From NCBI GenBank assembly GCA_003971905.1, contig RSEE01000107.1, forward strand, positions 62,001-126,000: a stretch of DNA of 64,000 bases. The letters are read 5' to 3'. Under the pieces are notes generated by a model. That model was not told where the DNA came from. It did not search any database and saw nothing but the letters and a program-made list of their open reading frames with translations. The DNA comes from Moniliella sp. 'wahieum' (taxonomy: Eukaryota > Basidiomycota > Moniliellomycetes > Moniliellales > Moniliellaceae). Position numbers and translations under genes: made by a program. This document shows, one piece after another, positions 1 through 11,423 of this stretch; position 1 is the stretch's first letter; every line of letters begins with the position of its first letter.

Positions 1-1487
1 ATGGAACGTCGGCGGCTACATTTGGGTACGTGTCTCGTTCGTGCGCAAGGGGGTGAGCAAGGGGGTGGGAGCAAGGTCAAAGTGGATGACCTGGAAGCTG
101 ACAGTGTCATGTGGCTCGGCAGGTTTTTCATGTCGATTGGAAGTGTGATTCGGAACGAATCGGGGCTTCCTGCTGGGGCAGAGGCACAGTGGGCCACGGC
201 AGGCAGATCGCGCCGATTGTTATGGCTCGTCGAATGCAGGCCCCGCAGGCTCACCAGGCCCTTCGCGACTATAGTTTGGTCGTGCCTCCCGCATCGTGTA
301 TCCCTGCGTTTTCGCATTTTCCCCCGTGCCAGAGGTTCTTACGTGCGGGCAACGGCCTGCTTCCCCTTGTACAGCCCAATCATATTTGCTCTCGTTTCGT
401 TGAGAGTACAAACATGGGTGTGCTGACACCTTGAGTTCTGCGCACTCAAGTTTAGTTGACCGAAGTGTGGTTGGGCGAGGCAGTAGCTGCTGAAGCGGAG
501 GCATGCGTTGATCGAGGAGCATGGAGAGGCGGAATCTGCGAGAATGTGACCAATTCGATCTTTCTTTCATCGCTGGGATCAATGAGGTCGATGAGATCAT
601 GAGACTGATCTCCTGGGTGAGAGGTGAGAGATTTTGAGAGATGAAACGAAGCACTTTCACGTCCGAAACTTACTTGTACCTCCAAGCTTTTGTCTTGGAA
701 GACAGGTGCGTACTCCAAATTTGGCGTGGTGAGGATGGAACAAGAGGCCACAAGGAAGGTACATCGCCAGAGGAGGCTTTGGGTAGTCCAAGAGGTAGAT
801 GTCGGTTGGCTATGGGTGGCCATCCTTCGATAGCCTTTACACCTTGCTCCTAGTATCCACTTTACCACATCCTCGATGCAGGTTCGGCCCCCGCCTGGAA
901 AATGGTTAACCATCCCTGTCCCATTAAAAGCAACTAGTAGCTACTTATTACTGTAGCAAGTCATCCACCACTACAAGCATGTCCACGTCATTATTTGAGC
1001 CGAGCTTGGACATGTTCCGGACCGTCGCTTGGCCCATGAACACGGACGTGGAAGACACGAGCGCGAGGAGAAAATGTGTAAGATAAAGTGTACATGATTA
1101 ATAGTGTTCGTAGTAGTGTACCGCGTTGTATAGAGACCCAGCCAGAAAAAAAACGACCCCAGATGAGGAGAAAGCAGAGCGCCTGTCCCTGTTGGATGGC
1201 ACGATCGGAGTATGGGTACGACGGAAAAGGAAGAAGACTTGAGCTGATTGAGCAGCGGATGCCAGAGTGGTGGAAACATGTGCAGAACGAAAGCGAAGCA
1301 GCGGATGTAGGATGTATGAAGCACGGCTGATGTGGCCAATGACGGATGCGGATGCGGTCGATGAGGATGGAAGAGAGAGAGAGCGAGAGCCACGGGAGGG
1401 GGGGGGGGGAAGGGGAAGGTGTTGAGGTAGGAAATGCAGAAATGACCCGCTCCCAAAAAGTCATAATTCGAAAAGACGATGAAAACG
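1..1487. other. No gene recognised at left edge
   Basis: Open frames exist here on both strands (for example 1-426 plus and 971-1507 minus), but none encodes a domain or composition I recognise, and none continues into a neighbour. The right part (about 1340-1440) contains GATGCG and GAGA-rich simple sequence. It is best read as the downstream flank of the minus-strand PFKFB gene, possibly with its 3' UTR. A gene entering from outside the window cannot be excluded. Confidence 0.4.
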
Positions 1488-3513
1488 TTAGAGGACCGCA
1501 ACTTCATGACTCGTGTCGTCCAAGATGGACGTTTCGCCCAACTCGTCAGCCAACTGATCCAGCGCAGCAGCCCGTTCGCGTTCCCTCCGCTCTCTGCGCA
1601 GTTCGGCCTCCTCGTCTTCCGACAGGCTCATTGTATCACTTTGCAGAGGCAGGTGAAGCGGGGGGATTGCGTGACCGGGGACATGAGCATGAGACTTGTC
1701 CGAGGAATGACTGTGAGCCGGGTGAGGGCAAGCAAATGACCGCCCATTCGGGGACTCGGGAGCGTTCCCATGCTGCTGAGCTGCGAGGGCCGAGAAGAGG
1801 AGAGGCGGTGGTGCTGCGGGCGAGAGGGGGCGCGGGAATGGGCGCGGGACGCGGAAGCGGCGCGTTGTTCTCTGATCCACGCTTGGTCCCGCTGTCGCCG
1901 GCGCAGGATCGGGTCCCAAAAGTGATGTGCTTTGGTCTGCATCCCGTACGCTTGCGGGGTGATCTCCAGCACGTCGCCTTCGGGCACGTCAATGTGCGGG
2001 ATCTGTTGCGGAGATTGGCCTTGGAGGTAACCAAGGAGGACGCGCAGCACACTGGCCTGCGCCACAATCAGGATATCCGACGCGTGCGTTCCAGTTCCAT
2101 GATCACTGGCTCGATGCGCACACAGAGATCGTGATACGATTCGGCGCGTGGGTAGCGCGCTCCATAGGGCTCCTTTTGCAACCGGTCGTACTCGACCGGT
2201 ACATTTCCTGATCTCCGCCTCGGTCATGCCATCGACCATGCCGGGGTTGAGTTCACACAATTGGGATTTCTCCACTACCTTATCGCCCTGTTGCGGGAAA
2301 AAAGAGCAAGTGTGAGCCGCACGCCCGTCGATTGGACGTCCACACTTCCAGACGCCGTGGCGCAGGAGACTCGGACACTGTCGAACTTGCTGTTTGAGAG
2401 CGAATGCGCTGGCCGGCAGGAGTACCAGGCTCGCCCGACTTGGGGATCTCTTTGTCGTCGGTGGACGGAGGGCTGCTTGCGAGCGGACTACAGACGTGAG
2501 GCTTGGGGTGGGCAGACGGGGAGAAAGGAAGGGAAGACGGGTGGGTGTGGTCGTCGTGGATACCGGTAAGGCGCCCGCCGACGGCCAAAAGTTTGGGTGA
2601 CATGGGTGTCGGCGAGGAAGCGGTCGAAAGATCGGATCGTTCGCGACGGAGTTTGTCCATAAACTCGGTCAGTTCCTCGGCATATTGCCAGCCCAAGGAG
2701 GACAGGTCGGCATCGGCTTTGTACAGGTGGTCAACCAGGGCCTCGCCGGCACGGGCGAGATAGATGGTACGGTCGCGGTTGTGGACATTCATGAGAAAGA
2801 AGCAGATTCGGGACTGGAGGTAGCCGCGGACATTGTTGATAATCACGCGTTGGCCCACATTGATAATCTTGACGTACGACAGCTCGGGATTGGTGATGGT
2901 TTCGTACTCCATCTGGCGAGTGTGGATGCGGCGATAAAAATCAGCCACCGCCTTGTCCTTCTTCCATCCTTGGTAGTCGGGGCTGTTGAGTTTGACTGCT
3001 CGTACATTGTGCTCAATGACCCTGGGGTCGTCGCAGATGGTCTCGAGAAACATGACGGAGACATGGAGGGGCGCAAACTTGGCAAGCAAGGCAGCGCGGG
3101 TGGCTTGCTTGCCATTGTTGGCGTCGTAGATGACGACCTGGTTGCCGGCCTGGAAGTATTCGAACACCTGCTTGTCGAACTCGTCGACGATCTGGGCGCG
3201 GAGCTGCTCGGTAGCAGGCTTGCCGCCACCGACGGAGAAGTAGTCGTCGGGGAGGTCGTTGGGCTTGCCGAGGCGCTTGCGGCGGTAGTCGCCGAGGGAA
3301 AACACCTTGGCTTTGACGCCGAGCCAGAGCAGGTAGCGTTCCAGGGCATGGCTCAGATGGGTCTTGCCGCGCGCGGGCAGCCGACGGTGGCGATGAGGAT
3401 CTGGCCGGCATGGAACAGATGGCCCGACGCCGTGGCTGGGAGACGGGGGGTCAGTGGGGGGGGGTGGGGGGAGGGGGGGGGGCGGGCGACGTACTGTAGA
3501 GGGGGGCAGCCAT
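1488..3513 (-). CDS. 6-phosphofructo-2-kinase with degenerate fructose-2,6-bisphosphatase domain
   Basis: PFKFB family, which makes the glycolytic regulator fructose-2,6-bisphosphate in the cytosol. Exon 1 (3513-3495) gives MAAPLYT; a 59-nt intron (3494-3436, GTACGT..CAG) leads to the kinase domain with its Walker A loop (GLPARGKTH), then VFSLGDYRRK and the RAVKLNSPDY region. The histidine-phosphatase half follows. Its RHG motif reads R-A-G-E (Ala codon at 2748-2750), and the second catalytic His, normally in a V-I-x-H-A/Q context, is Gln (2057-2059). The glutamate of CELNPG is kept. I therefore infer a kinase-only enzyme, as in yeast Pfk26, where the catalytic His is also lost. The C-terminus ends in an acidic/basic helix starting MSLSEDEEAELRRERR. 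At least five single-base frameshifts cut the frame, one in the Walker loop; they look like sequence errors. About 655 residues. Family identity is firm; the C-terminal frame choice is less so. Confidence 0.88.
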
Positions 3514-3540
3514 GGGGAGGCTCTTGGGGGAGGGAGGGAG

Positions 3541-3660
3541 GATGAGGAGAGGAGGCGAAGAGGAGAGGAGGAGCGAAGAGGAGAGGAGGCGAAGAGGAGA
3601 GGAGGCGAAGAGGAGAGGAGGCGAAGAGGAGAGGAGGCGAAGAGGAGAGAAGAGAACGAG
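3541..3660. repeat. Purine minisatellite, 16-nt unit
   Basis: A run of G and A with a 16-nt unit (GAGGCGAAGAGGAGAG) repeated about six times with small variants. It lies just upstream of the PFKFB start codon, so it sits in that gene's promoter or 5' UTR. On the PFKFB sense strand it is an all-pyrimidine tract, which could favour triplex structure or act as an initiator-type pyrimidine stretch. Confidence 0.85.
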
Positions 3661-5185
3661 CGGTTAAAACGCGGTGCTTACTGCGTCTCGAACGGCGCTG
3701 GGAATGGGCACCAGAGTGTTAAATGCACGGCTGACTGGATGCTGAGCGCTGATCCGAGCACTGCGAATCGGACGGACGGCGAGCGGTGACATCAGCCATC
3801 GACTGCGCTGGAAGGCCAGCAGGGCAGTGGGCGCGTGGCTTAGCTCAGCACACGTGCCGAGCGTGGCGTGGGTGTGCTGCGACATGTCACATGTCACAAG
3901 TCGACGCACTCAGCCAAACCTCGCCCGGTTTGATTTGCGGCCGCAATCGCACCACCCGTTTTGGCCCTGGGTGGCCTTGGCCATCAATCGTATCCTGCCA
4001 TCCATGTCATCTTGCATGCCTCCGTATGCTCACGCCGGCCTCAGGTACCGGGGCAAGGCACCTAACCGTGGGTTGCGTTGTGCACCCCTAGCTCTCCTTC
4101 AGTCCCCGCTAGCGCCCTCAGCCCTCCCTCAGGCCCTCAGGCCCAGACCTCTGGGCAATTTCGATCAGCATTATCGACCAGGCCTCCGGCCTCCGGGCGC
4201 AAGATGGGGTGTCCTGGACAGAGCACAATAATACTTCTGCTGTTCTTCAATTCGTAGTCTGGAATTGGGTTGCCTGGCAACGTGCCCTGGGGAACGAGCA
4301 TCCGCGTCCCTGAGTCCCTGACCCCCCCCGTTGTTCCAGCTGGGCAAAGTACACGTCGCAGAGTAAACGCCACTTATGTACACAGCAGTGAGTTGCTCAG
4401 TTACCTATGGCGGATACGATGGTCAAGTGCCCCAGCTGACCTGGCAGACGGGCGACGTACCGGGGATGGGCGTCGCTGTGCGTTCCGTTCCCGTCGAGGG
4501 TAAGGGGTAACCGGTAACGGGAACCCGGTTGGGTATGCACGGGCGTTGCCGCTCTCGTCTTCATACTTCAAGCTTCACATATCACATGCACCCCCCTCCC
4601 GCGCACAATCAGCATCAGCTAACGCTCTCCAATCCGGACGGGCGATCAAGCTTCAAGCCTCAGGCCTCTGCTTCAAGACACGTGGACGCCTCATTGATAT
4701 GGGAAGCGTGTGGTCAGACCAAGCCCGGTGCCTAATTGGGTTTTCTCTCGTGGGCATGACCGCCCTCTGTCCCGTCCCTGCCCCCAAGGGGAGACGCGGC
4801 CAGGGTCGGAGAGGAGATGGAAGTTAGGGGCGCCCCTGGGCGGCTCACCGGTCAGCCGGAATCCTCAGGAGCTTAGTGCGTAATCTCACATTGTGTACTC
4901 CGCGCAGGGCCAATTGCATCCGTGCGCGTTCATCCATCTGGAGCCCAGCCAATTTGGATGCGTAGGATATATAGAACAGTCAAGGCACCTGCGTCTATAG
5001 AAAGGTAGGGCGCAATGGTGAAAGATAGGGTGTTTGGTTCTGCCAGGTCCTATCGCGAGGAACGTGCCGCTAACGGAGCCATCTCTCACAGACAAGTAAT
5101 CTGGCATTTCAGGACTGGGAACAACCAGGTTGAGCTTGGTAGTTGGTCCTGCGGTTGGATGAATTTGACTCGCAAGTATCTCCAG
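3661..5185. other. Intergenic region, no gene recognised
   Basis: Only short, unconvincing open frames. It contains a TGTCACATGTCAC motif (3885-3897), CAGGCCCTCAGG-type repeats near 4125-4145, a GGTAACCGGTAACGGG palindromic stretch near 4506-4522 and a CAAGCTTCAAG repeat near 4648. These motifs recur in the other gene-free blocks of the window. Confidence 0.5.
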
Positions 5186-5873
5186 TCATGAGCATACGCT
5201 ACACCACGGGAAAAGGTGTGTGGGGGGGGGAGTTATGCAATTGTTTGGGTAAGAACCGTTGGCAGTTCGCACAGCTCGCACAATTGGCACCAGTTCGGTT
5301 CGCCCACGAGACCGGGAAAACTTACTTGGCCAAGCCGGGGGGTAAAGCTCCTCCTTCAGGGTTACACCAGCTCCTTGCGGACGGGTTCGAGAACATCGAG
5401 GTACTGTGGTACTGTTCCTTGTTCTCGACCTTGGCCTTGAGCGCTTCAAACACAACGGACCGCAGTGGGGTAGTCATTGACCCTGCGGGCGGCGCGGATG
5501 ATGGCCTCGGCGACCTCGGGGGAGGGGACGAGGTCGTAGGAGAAGGAGTTGTTGAATCCGCGCTGGACCTCGAACAGGTCCTCGGCCTCGCTGAAGAACT
5601 TGACGTAGCGGGCGGTGAACCTTCGTAGGTCTCCTCCTCGTGGTGGGCCGAGTAGTTGCGGACCCAGACTGGGGGCGGGCGAGAGGGGGTCAGCGGGACG
5701 CACGCGCAGGGGAGGGGCAGGGAGGGGGGGGGGAGGGACGCACGGGCAGTGGGGGTGCGGCGGGCGGCTGGGAGGGCAGCGCGCGTGGCAGTGCGCGCAA
5801 CAACGGCGGTGCGAAGGACACCGAGAGCATGGGGCGGTGGAGAGCGGAGAGGAGCGCCAGGGCGACCCACCAA
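5186..5873 (-). CDS. COX6: Cytochrome c oxidase subunit 6 (yeast Cox6 / animal COX5A family)
   Basis: Nuclear-encoded structural subunit of respiratory complex IV in the inner mitochondrial membrane. The diagnostic core is read in pieces: SAHHEEETYE, ARYVKFFSEAEDLFEVQRGF, DLVPSPEVAEAIIRAARRVN, DYPTAVR, FEALKAKVENKEQY, then LDVLEPVRKEL and VTLKEELYP in the following frames. An Arg/Ala-rich N-terminal stretch (VVARTATRAALPAARR) fits a mitochondrial presequence. A 5' intron (GTGCGT..CCCCCAG, about 5748-5671) splits presequence from mature protein. The start is uncertain: an ATG at 5830 needs a frameshift, while one at 5873 is in frame. A GTAAGT at about 5325 suggests a second intron near the C-terminus, so the last residues (5186-5325) are doubtful. 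Three or four single-base frameshifts occur, mostly in G or C runs. It diverges from U2AF2 with fewer than 200 bases between starts. Confidence 0.85.
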
Positions 5874-6007
5874 GGGCAGCCAAGGGCTGCTGCCTGCCGG
5901 CCGGCCGGCTGCCCAACCAGCGCCACTGGCGCCGTGCGCTGCCGAGCCGGCTTAGAAATGGCGCCCGCCAGGGAAATTGAAAGTGGCAAGCGCTCGCCCC
6001 GGGCGGA
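5831..6007. promoter_or_regulatory. Short divergent promoter COX6 / U2AF2
   Basis: About 180 bases separate the likely ATG of minus-strand COX6 (5830) from the likely ATG of plus-strand U2AF2 (6008). Both genes are essential housekeeping genes, so this compact GC-rich stretch should drive transcription both ways. If the alternative COX6 start at 5873 is used, the gap is only about 135 bases. I see no convincing TATA box. Confidence 0.4.
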
Positions 6008-8173
6008 ATGGCGGATGCGGCCGGGGCGGAATTGGGTTTTGGTTTTGGCTCGCCAGTGGGCGACGCCCGGCGGCAACTTCTGCCCCTCCTCCCCTCCTCC
6101 CCCTCGCCGCGACGACGCGCACCATGCGGGACCCCACCGCCCCCCACGGGCTCCACACGCAAAGCGCACCGAGGACGCATACAAGAAGATGCGCGGCGCA
6201 AGTATGTCTTCCTTCCCTTTGCCTTTGCGCCTGCTTTTCTCCTCTTGTGCCGACCCGCTGACCCCCCCCCCCGCAGACGCCATGCCGGCGACCGCGACCG
6301 CGACCACGATCGGTACCGCCGGACGAGCGGGAGCGGTACGAGCCCCCCGCCCGCCGTGCAGGCGGATGGGAACGTCGCGACCGTGCCGAGCGCTATGGTG
6401 GACGCTACCGTGAGGACCGGTACCGACCTCGTGAGTACGATCGCGAGGAGCGGTACGACCGAGACTGGGACCGACGCGGGGAGCGTGAGCGTGAGCGTGA
6501 TGGCAGTTGGGGTCGCCGTGGCCGTGGGACAGGCACTACCATGACGAGCGAGCAGGTTCGGCCTCGTTGGCAGGCGCGACGCCTCCGCCGGGAACGCGTC
6601 CGATTTCGGTGCATGCGCGGCCCAACTCGATGTGGGACCGGGCGGCACCCGGGTGGGAGCGTGTCTCTGCGTTCGCTGCCAAGGCTTCGGGCCAGTTTGG
6701 GCATGCGGGGCAACCGATATGGCATGTGAGCACCGCCCCTCTCCCTGTGTGGGAGGCTTGGATGACACGCTCGAGTTGCGCGCTGGTCCAGCGGGCAGCA
6801 CGGCGTCCCAGGCCTTGATGGCCGCGCCGGGCTCTGGGGCGGTGCAAGAAAATGGGTTGACGCCTCAGCAAAACTGGCAATCCCGCCGTCTCTATGTGGT
6901 GGGATTACGAATGAGGCCGAGTCGGCTTCGTTGGCGCAATTGTTTACTGACAAGCTCACCGAGCTCAACCTGTTGGTCCCTCCCGACCCCTCGAATCCCG
7001 ACTTTAACAAGAACGAGGGGTTGTATGTCGACTCTCCTACACCCACTCTCACGGCCCAGCTCAACCCCGACAAGGGGTATGCCTTTGTCGAGTTTCGGTC
7101 GCCGGAAGAAGCGAGCAATGCGCTGGCGTTTGATGGGATTGTGTACCAGAACCAGCCGCTCAAGGTGCGGCGTCCGAAAGATTATGTTGCTCCTGCCCAA
7201 AGTACCCCCGCGGCCATCCATGTACCCGGTATGATCAGTACCACTGTTCCCGACGGACCCAACAAGTTGTATATTGGGGGACTTCCGCTCGAGCTGAACG
7301 AGGAGGACGTGATCACGCTCCTGCAGAGTTTAGGGGAGCTGCGCGCGTTCAATCTGGTGCGCGAACAAGCCAATGGTCCTAGCAAGGGCTTCGCCTTTGC
7401 TGAATACGTTGACCCGGCCAGCACGCAAACGGCGGTGAGCACGTTGAACGATTTCCCCCTGGGCGATCGGACGTTGGTGGTACAGCGGGCCAGTGCTGGG
7501 GCGGCGGCGCGTATGCTGCCCTCTCGGCCGGTGTTGCCTCCTAGTGCGCCCACGCTGCCTGGGGCCGACATGGCGAGCGCTGGCGAACCGACGACGTGCC
7601 TCCAGATGCTCAACATGGTCACGCCAGACGAGTTGAAGGACGATGAGGAGTACGCAGACATTGTGGAAGATGTGCGGGACGAATGTGCCAAGTACGGAAC
7701 GGTACAGGACGTGCGCATTCCGCGCCCGGCAGCCGATTCGCGTGGATGGGCAGCACAGAGTCACTTGCCCGGCGCGGAAGAACGTCCCGGGGTGGGTCGG
7801 GTGTATGTCAAATTTTCCACAACGGAAGAATGTGCAATGGCGCTCAAGGCGATTGCTGGCCGACAATTCGAGGGCAGAGTGGTGATTGCCGCCTTTTTGA
7901 CTGAGAGTGAGTGGCCCACGACTGAGGATGGGGGCGCGAGGACGGCTGAGGAATCGTCCCGTATGGCCTCGGGACCTCGGCAGGAGGGCACGGGCGGGGC
8001 TGACACGGGATCCGCTCCCGCTCCTTCGGCACCAGCTCCAGCTCCACCGGAGGAAGCACCACCACTTCCACCATCGCCACCGCCGCCTCCTCCAGAGGAG
8101 GCACCACCTATGCCGGATGAAGCGCCTCCCCCCCGCCGCCGGAAGATGCACCGCCCCCCCGGACGAGGCGTAG
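6008..8173 (+). CDS. U2AF2: U2 snRNP auxiliary factor large subunit (U2AF65 family)
   Basis: Binds the polypyrimidine tract and recruits U2 snRNP in early spliceosome assembly. The order is: a charged N-terminus (about 6290-6540) rich in RD, RE and ER pairs with almost no serine; a U2AF35-binding-like segment MWDRAAPGWERVSAFAAKA; an intron starting GTGAGC at about 6725; RRM1 (RRLYVVG; GYAFVEFRS); RRM2 (NKLYIGGLPLELNEEDV; GFAFAEYV); and a C-terminal UHM-type RRM (GRVYVKFSTTEECAMALKAI; FEGRVVIAAFL). An earlier intron (GTATGT..CCGCAG, about 6204-6279) joins ARRK to RHAGDRDRD. A Pro/Ala/Glu-rich tail of roughly 100 residues follows the UHM, where vertebrate U2AF65 stops. The tail frame is disturbed by C-run indels; the stop at 8173 (PPDEA) is my choice and 8238 is the alternative. 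The start at 6008 is provisional. Confidence 0.88.
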
Positions 8174-8887
8174 GATTGCCTTGTGGCTGGGACTGCCAAA
8201 AAAACTTGCGACAATTGATGTGGATGGTGAAACGGTGAGTGAGTTGGCCAGGATGGGATGTGCCTACGTAGAAGAAGGAAAGGTTACTATAGTCGACCTC
8301 CAGCTGAGTGCCCTCGTTTGTGCCTACTATAGTAAATACCCTTTGGACGTGTTGAAGGCGAGGGGAGGGATTTCTCATTCCCACTCTTGCTGAAGCTCGG
8401 GCTCTCCGCCCGCCTAACACCCTACCAGACTTCATAGTGCAGGGGCCAGCTGCGCAGCCAACACCGCTTAGTCAAGCCACTGTGCTGTGGACAAAGAACG
8501 AGACCGAAGACGAGGGCGGGGAAAGCTGCTAGATGAGCTGACGAGCTGGACGAGCTGGATGAGCTGGATGAGCGCAGCGAAGCGTTCCACGCGGGTCTTC
8601 GGGGCGGAGTGGGGGTGCGGGCAAAAGTGGCTCCGGTAGAAAGCAGGCGGAAGCCCCCCGCACGAGCCAAGGCTGGCGCCGTGCCGCACTGCGATTTTCG
8701 GTCATGTTCGACGTCGGATCAGGCCCGGGGTTTATTTAATCGATTTAATCCCGCGCACGGCCTGCTGGCAGCAAGGTTCTCTCTCTACCACCTCCTGTGA
8801 GCCCCCCATTCGCGCGCTCCTCCCGCTCTCCATCCCCACCCCATCCCCTGTCGCATCTCCATCCCCATCCCAATCCCCATCCCCGCC
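8174..8887. other. Intergenic region with STI1 promoter
   Basis: No gene seen. A 9-nt GAGCTGGAT-type repeat lies at about 8534-8575. An AT stretch (TTTATTTAAT at 8731-8740) is the best TATA-like candidate. A pyrimidine-rich CATCCC repeat runs up to the STI1 start codon (8826-8886) and is probably the 5' UTR. I looked for clear heat-shock elements because STI1 is usually heat-inducible, but found no exact tandem of three alternating nGAAn units. Confidence 0.45.
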
Positions 8888-10733
8888 ATGTCTGCTGCCG
8901 AGCTCAAAGCCAAGGGCAACGCTGCCTTTGTTGCCAAGAACTACGCTGAGGCCATCCAAGAGTACACCAAGGCCATCGAGGTCGCCACACCGGCCGACGC
9001 TGTCCATGTGCTCTACTCGAACCGTTCCGCGTGCTATGCCGGTCTGAAGGAGTGGCCCCAGGCACTGGAGGATGCTAACAAGGTGCGCTCTCCCCTCTGC
9101 TGCGGACACCACGTGTGCTTGTGGCCGTAGCCAGCTGTGACTGACATGCCATTAATCATTGGCAGTGCATTGAAATCAACCCGAGCTTCGCCAAGGGCTA
9201 CAGCCGCAAAGGTTCTGCTCTCCATGGCGAGCACAACCCCGCTGCCATTGCCGCGTTTGAGGAGGGCCTGAAGATTGCCCCGACCGATGCTGGTCTGAAG
9301 AAGGGTTTGGCGGATGTGCAGCGGGCCGAGGAGAACGAGGCTGCTGCGTCTGGCGCCGACAGCTTGGGGAAGATGTTTGCTGACCCCAACTGTTTGGCAA
9401 GCTGGCCGCCAACCCCAAGACAGCTGCACTGGTCGCCGACCCATCCTTCCGGCAACAGCTGCAGATGGTGCAACAGAACCCGTCTTTGGCGGGTCAGATG
9501 ATGTCCTCGGACCCACGTTTCTTCCAGGTCATGGGTGTCCTGATGGGCATTGATTTGACAGCGTTTGAGCGCCCGCAAGGCAGCTCGGACTTGCCTCCCG
9601 AGCTGGAGAAGAACCGGGATGAGATTGAGCGTCAAACGGGGTCGTCTAGCGCGTCCCAGCCCGCCGCCGCCGCGCCCGCAGCTGAACCCGAGGCTAAGGA
9701 CACGAAGATGGCCGAAGCTTCGGCGGAGGACGAGGCGAAGGTTGCCGCTGACAAGGAGAAGGCGGAGGGCAATGCGCTGTACAAGAAGCGTCAGTTTGAG
9801 CCTGCCATTGTGCACTACAAGAAGGCTTGGGAGTTGCACAAGGACATTACCTACTTGAACAACCTTGCGGCGGTGTACTATGAACAGGGCAAGTACGACG
9901 AGTGCATCCAGACGTGCGAGACGGCTGTGGAAGAAGGCCGCGAGGTGCGGGCGGACTTCAAGTTGATTGCCAAAGCGCTGGGTCGCATTGGGTCTGCCTA
10001 CAGCCAAAAGGGCGACGTGGACGAGGCGATCAAGTACTTCCAAAAGTCGCTCACGAGCACCGTACGCCCGACATTCTCACCAAGCTGCGCCAGAGCGAGA
10101 AGGCAAAGAAGGAGGCTGCGCGGCAGGCGTACATTGACCCTGCCCGGGCGGAAGAAGAGCGGACGAAGGGCAACGAGCTCTACAAGGCTGGCGACTTTGC
10201 CGGCTCGGTGGCGGCGTACTCCGAGTCGATCAAGCGCAACCCTTCGGATGCGCGGGGCTACACGAACCGCGCGATGGCGTACATTAAGCTCGCGGCGCTT
10301 CCTGAGGCGCTCAAGGACTGCAATGAGGCCATCAAGGTGGACCCGAAGAATGTCAAGGCGTACATTCGCAAGTCGGTGGTGCTGACGGCGATGAAGGAGT
10401 TTACACAAGCGCTCGAGGCGATCCAGCAGGCGGAGGACATTGACGAGGCAGCCGAGGGCGAGGAGAAGAACAAGCACCGGCGAGAGATCCAGGGCCAGCA
10501 CGCCAAGGTGGCCAATGAGATGTACTCGCAGCGGGCGAACGAGACGGACGAGAGCGCTGGAGCGGGCAATGAAGGATCCGGAGGTGGCGCAGATCATGTC
10601 GGACCCGGTGATGCAGTCGATTTTGCAGCAGGCCCAGTCGAGCCCGGGGGCGCTGCAGGACCACATGAAGAACCCTGCGATCCGGTCCAAGATCCAGAAA
10701 CTGATTGCGGCCGGCATCATCCGGACGAGGTAA
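8888..10733 (+). CDS. STI1: Hsp70/Hsp90-organising co-chaperone Sti1 (HOP)
   Basis: Cytosolic adaptor that links Hsp70 and Hsp90 through TPR domains. Exon 1 (8888-9082) starts [20 protein letters not shown], the first TPR helix pair; an 83-nt intron (9083-9165, CTGAC branch) leads to [18 protein letters not shown]1 follows ([20 protein letters not shown]), then TPR2A ([18 protein letters not shown]), TPR2B ([33 protein letters not shown]) and DP2 ([20 protein letters not shown]), ending [13 protein letters not shown]. This is the complete, canonical order. Three single-base frameshifts (about 9390, 10062 and 10545) interrupt it; each disappears if one base is restored and the homology resumes at once. 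Expected product about 585 residues, normal for the family. Confidence 0.95.
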
Positions 10734-11423
10734 GCGCTCGGCTGCGAACGCGTCGTCTACTACGGCCACTGTGGAACCGAACCCGCTTTGGCGTCTGTCT
10801 GTGTGGTGTCCCATGGATTTGAGCATATGAGCCGCATGTCACTACTGTTCCCCCGTGTGCGCATGCATCTTTTCACCCCCACGCGGGCCGAGTGGAAGAC
10901 AGAGACAGACAGAGGAGCGAAGGTGTGGGCAGTGGGCACTTGAGGCTGGATGGGAGTGGCCGCGACGGGTTGGGCGTAGGCCAAGCCAGCCTTGCCGGAC
11001 ACGTCACGTGGCCGGTGCCGTGGGCGGACTTGGATCATCGATCAGAGAGGGTTAGTCGGCTGCGTACGTAAGTGACTAGGGAGGCCTGGGGAGCTGCGGA
11101 GGCACATGGGCGATTATCGATTACGTCAGGCGGAACCGCGTGGGCTTTTTTTTTTTTTTTCACAACCCTACGGCAGCCGGCAATCTAGCCAGCAAAGCAC
11201 CGCGCCCAGCCGATTGAATCGGATTGTGCGTTTTTTTTTTTTTTCCGATTCAGATTGAGCCTGCGTCGCCCTCAGTCGTTGCGTCGCGCCCCCCGCCGTC
11301 GCCCGTCTTCCCGTTCCCGCCACAGTGTCCCTCGCTCCGCTCCTTGCCCTGACGCTTGTCCGTGCCCGCCTCGTTCGTCCACGTACTGTGTCGTGCCTGT
11401 GCGTGTTCTGTCGCGTGTCCACC
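10734..11423. other. Intergenic region with poly(dT) tracts
   Basis: No gene seen. Two poly(dT) tracts, T15 at 11146-11160 and T14 at 11231-11244, lie 180-280 bases upstream of the deubiquitinase start and probably keep the promoter free of nucleosomes. The second is flanked by an inverted repeat, GAATCGGA at 11216-11223 and TCCGATTC at 11244-11251. A GATTATCGATTA motif lies near 11112-11123. Confidence 0.5.

Noticed and set aside
1-426. Open frame at the left edge as a truncated gene
   Set aside because: Three overlapping frames are open at once, composition is not protein-like and no motif is seen.
5446-6801. 451-codon open frame on minus overlapping the whole first half of U2AF2
   Set aside because: Only its last 70 codons match a family (COX6). 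The rest is the antisense shadow of the Arg-rich U2AF2 coding sequence.
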